A DNA stretch of 64,000 bases from Tabrizicola soli (lineage in GTDB: Bacteria; Pseudomonadota; Alphaproteobacteria; Rhodobacterales; Rhodobacteraceae). Of the stretch, positions 62,552 to 64,000 are shown in pieces; within the stretch, counting starts at the first letter, position 1; each line of letters starts with the position of its first letter. Below the pieces are notes generated by a model. The model did no database searches. It had not been told where the DNA came from and saw only the letters and a program-made list of their open reading frames with translations. The stretch lies in NCBI RefSeq assembly GCF_015999335.1, contig NZ_JAEACP010000001.1, forward strand, positions 186,001 to 250,000, written 5' to 3'. The translations under genes were made by a program, and so were the position numbers.

Positions 62552-63048
62552 CAGCGGGCCTCCGTCAGATGGGGTTCGAGGGCGGCGAGAATCTCGTCCA
62601 TCTCGGCGATCTCGGTCAGGCGCAGGGCGCGGAAGGCGTCCAGCTCGGCCGCCATCGCCTTGTTGATCTGCTGCGGCTCGGTCAGGCCGGAGTCCTGCGC
62701 GGCACGCAGCGCGGCGAGCTGTTCGCGCAGGGCAAGGTTGGTGCGGCGCATCCGCTGCAGCTCCAGCCCCTGCACGTCGAGCTGGTGGGTCAGCTTGTCC
62801 AGCTTCTGCTGCAGGTCGCCCTTCGACTCGCGCTCCTTCAGGCTGCGCAGGCGTTCCTGGAGCTGGGCGGTGAGGGCTTTCTCCTCTTCCAGCTGGGCGC
62901 GCAGGGCGGCATCGGCGGGCGCGGCGGGCACCGGCGCCGGGCGTGCGGGCGGCGGCGCCGGCGGCGCGGCGGCAAGCCGGTCCACCCCCTTGCCGATCCG
63001 CTCCAGCGCCGCGGTTATCCGCTGTTCCAGCCGGGAGATTTCCTGCAT
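62551..63048 (-). CDS. Coiled-coil protein encoded upstream of zapA
   Basis: 165 residues: short N-terminal helix (QEISRLEQRITAALERIG), an Ala/Pro linker (APPAPPPARPAPVPAAPA), then a long coiled coil (LRAQLEEEKALTAQLQERLR through LRRTNLALREQLAALRA) and a C-terminal helix (LTEIAEMDEILAALEPHL). ATG at 63048 follows AAAGGGG. It is translationally coupled to zapA, so a role with ZapA at the division ring (ZapB-like in logic, not in sequence) is a fair guess. No known domain. Confidence 0.7.
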   Translation of the reverse strand: MQEISRLEQRITAALERIGKGVDRLAAAPPAPPPARPAPVPAAPADAALRAQLEEEKALTAQLQERLRSLKERESKGDLQQKLDKLTHQLDVQGLELQRMRRTNLALREQLAALRAAQDSGLTEPQQINKAMAAELDAFRALRLTEIAEMDEILAALEPHLTEAR

Positions 63049-63276
63049 CGCCACCCCTTTCGCCCGCATCCTGCCTGTCCGGGCGCGGCCTGACGCACCC
63101 GGCCCGTCCAGTGTCCGAATCGCACCGGGCGGGTCAAGGGCGATCTTAGCCCGAATCCCGGCGAAGGGGACGGGCCTTTCTTCCCAAGCACTTGGGCACC
63201 AAGCTTGATCTTGCCGGGTGCGGCCGTTAGGAGGCTGGGGCAAATTCCCCCTCTCCTTGCCGAAGGAAGCCGCTCC

Positions 63277-64000
63277 GTGGACATCCAGACCCTCCGCCAG
63301 ACGCACCCCGATCACTGGATGCGCGCGACCGCGATCCGCGCCCTGACGCTGGATGCGGTGGCGGCCGCGAATTCCGGCCATTCGGGGATGCCGATGGGCA
63401 TGGCCGACGTGGCGACGGTGCTGTTCGAGAAGCACCTGAAGTTCGACCCCAAGGCCCCGCGCTGGCCGGACCGCGACCGCTTCATCCTGTCGGCGGGGCA
63501 TGGATCGATGCTGATCTATTCGCTCCTGTACCTGACCGGCTACGAGGACATGACGCTGGACCAGATCAGGAATTTCCGCCAGTGGGGCGCGATCACCGCC
63601 GGTCATCCGGAATACGGCCATGTCGCGGGAGTGGAGACGACGACCGGGCCCCTGGGCCAGGGGATCTCGAACGCGGTCGGCTTCGCCATCGCCGAGGAAA
63701 GCCTGCGGGCGCGCTGGGGCGCGAAGGTGCAGGACCACCACACCTGGGTCATCGCGGGCGACGGCTGCCTGATGGAGGGCGTCAGCCAGGAGGCGATCGG
63801 CCTGGCCGGTCGGCAGCAGCTGGGCCGGCTGATCGTGCTGTGGGACAACAATGGCATCACCATCGACGGCAAGGTCTCGCTGTCGGACGTGACCGACCAG
63901 AAGGCGCGGTTCGCGGCCTCGGGCTGGGACGTGTTCGAATGCGACGGGCATGACCCGGTAGAGATCGACCGGGCGCTGACGGCGGCCAAGGCCTCGCCCC
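63277..64000 (+). CDS. tkt: Transketolase (3' truncated by window end)
   Basis: First 241 codons of transketolase, the thiamin-diphosphate enzyme of the pentose phosphate and Calvin cycles. Start GTG 63277 has AAGGAAG seven bases upstream. ThDP/metal motifs are [39 protein letters not shown] and [13 protein letters not shown]...WDNNGITID. The frame is open to base 64000. The 228 bases before it hold a small hairpin CCCAAG-CA-CTTGGG (63183-63196) and a possible promoter TTGATC (63205-63210). Confidence 0.95.
   Translation, partial: MDIQTLRQTHPDHWMRATAIRALTLDAVAAANSGHSGMPMGMADVATVLFEKHLKFDPKAPRWPDRDRFILSAGHGSMLIYSLLYLTGYEDMTLDQIRNFRQWGAITAGHPEYGHVAGVETTTGPLGQGISNAVGFAIAEESLRARWGAKVQDHHTWVIAGDGCLMEGVSQEAIGLAGRQQLGRLIVLWDNNGITIDGKVSLSDVTDQKARFAASGWDVFECDGHDPVEIDRALTAAKASP

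Noticed and set aside
63049-63276. 6S RNA in the gap between the zapA locus and transketolase
   Set aside because: 6S RNA is often near zapA, but this 228-base gap shows only a small hairpin and promoter-like elements, no long rod-like fold with a central bubble.

Overview
The window is about 64 kb of high-GC, densely coding bacterial chromosome. Gene content, protein style and order point to an alphaproteobacterium of the Rhodobacteraceae (Rhodobacter/Paracoccus-like). Evidence: a CckA hybrid kinase with CtrA-type TTAA-N7-TTAAC boxes; a HemB lacking the zinc cysteines; a ZapA locus next to transketolase; a BolA/CGFS-glutaredoxin cluster; an aglEFGAK alpha-glucoside locus; and several short intergenic palindromes and repeats of a kind I associate with this family. 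I see no phage, insertion sequence or CRISPR array. The species cannot be named from this alone.

Layout. 1-7.5 kb: end of a YejA-like peptide-binding protein, an entericidin-type lipoprotein, a Ser/Thr kinase fused to a universal stress domain, a metallophosphoesterase, and an XRE/cupin regulator divergent from a translationally coupled acyl-CoA-synthetase / DsbA-like / Bcr-CflA-type MFS operon. 7.5-16 kb: mfd, a small membrane protein, hemB, cckA and an RsmB-like rRNA methyltransferase. 15.9-19.9 kb: a hydroxyproline-type catabolic cluster (GntR/FCD regulator, DapA-family lyase, FAD amino-acid dehydrogenase, proline-racemase-superfamily enzyme) with candidate operators between regulator and operon. 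20-25.8 kb: guaB, a class I glutamine amidotransferase, a SLAC1/TehA-like membrane protein, a PhyH dioxygenase and a FemAB/GNAT-like acyltransferase.

25.8-34.6 kb: a complete alpha-glucoside uptake locus. aglE (binding protein), aglF and aglG (permeases), aglA (GH13 glucosidase) and aglK (ATPase) lie on the minus strand; aglR (LacI type) and glk (glucokinase) diverge on the plus strand. Sugar is bound, imported, hydrolysed and phosphorylated by one locus. 34.5-37.3 kb: two secreted or TPM-type proteins coupled to a PLP decarboxylase. 37.4-42.2 kb: a lipoprotein, cysS preceded by a tiny Cys-Cys leader ORF, cimA, and an NDUFAF6-like pseudo-phytoene synthase. 42.2-50.2 kb: an MFS protein, alkA-type glycosylase, esterase, outer-membrane barrel, ABC-F ATPase, RamA-like corrinoid activator and a truncated anti-sigma-like protein.

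50.3-57.4 kb: tRNA-Gly(CCC), divergent epmA/efp, an FNT channel, an acyltransferase-3 protein, a DUF1684 protein, murI, a LysR regulator and a candidate sRNA with a strong terminator. 57.4-64 kb: purL, a GNAT protein, bolA, two small proteins, grxD, a decayed ccdAB toxin-antitoxin remnant, an MliC-like protein, zapA with a coiled-coil partner gene, and the start of transketolase, which runs off the end. The observations most worth testing are the cysS leader peptide, the two CtrA boxes (one at cckA itself), the MmgR/suhB-like sRNA candidate, the frameshifted ccdAB remnant, the kinase-USP fusion, the two-helix insertion in AglF and the Ser/Cys active site of the racemase-family enzyme.
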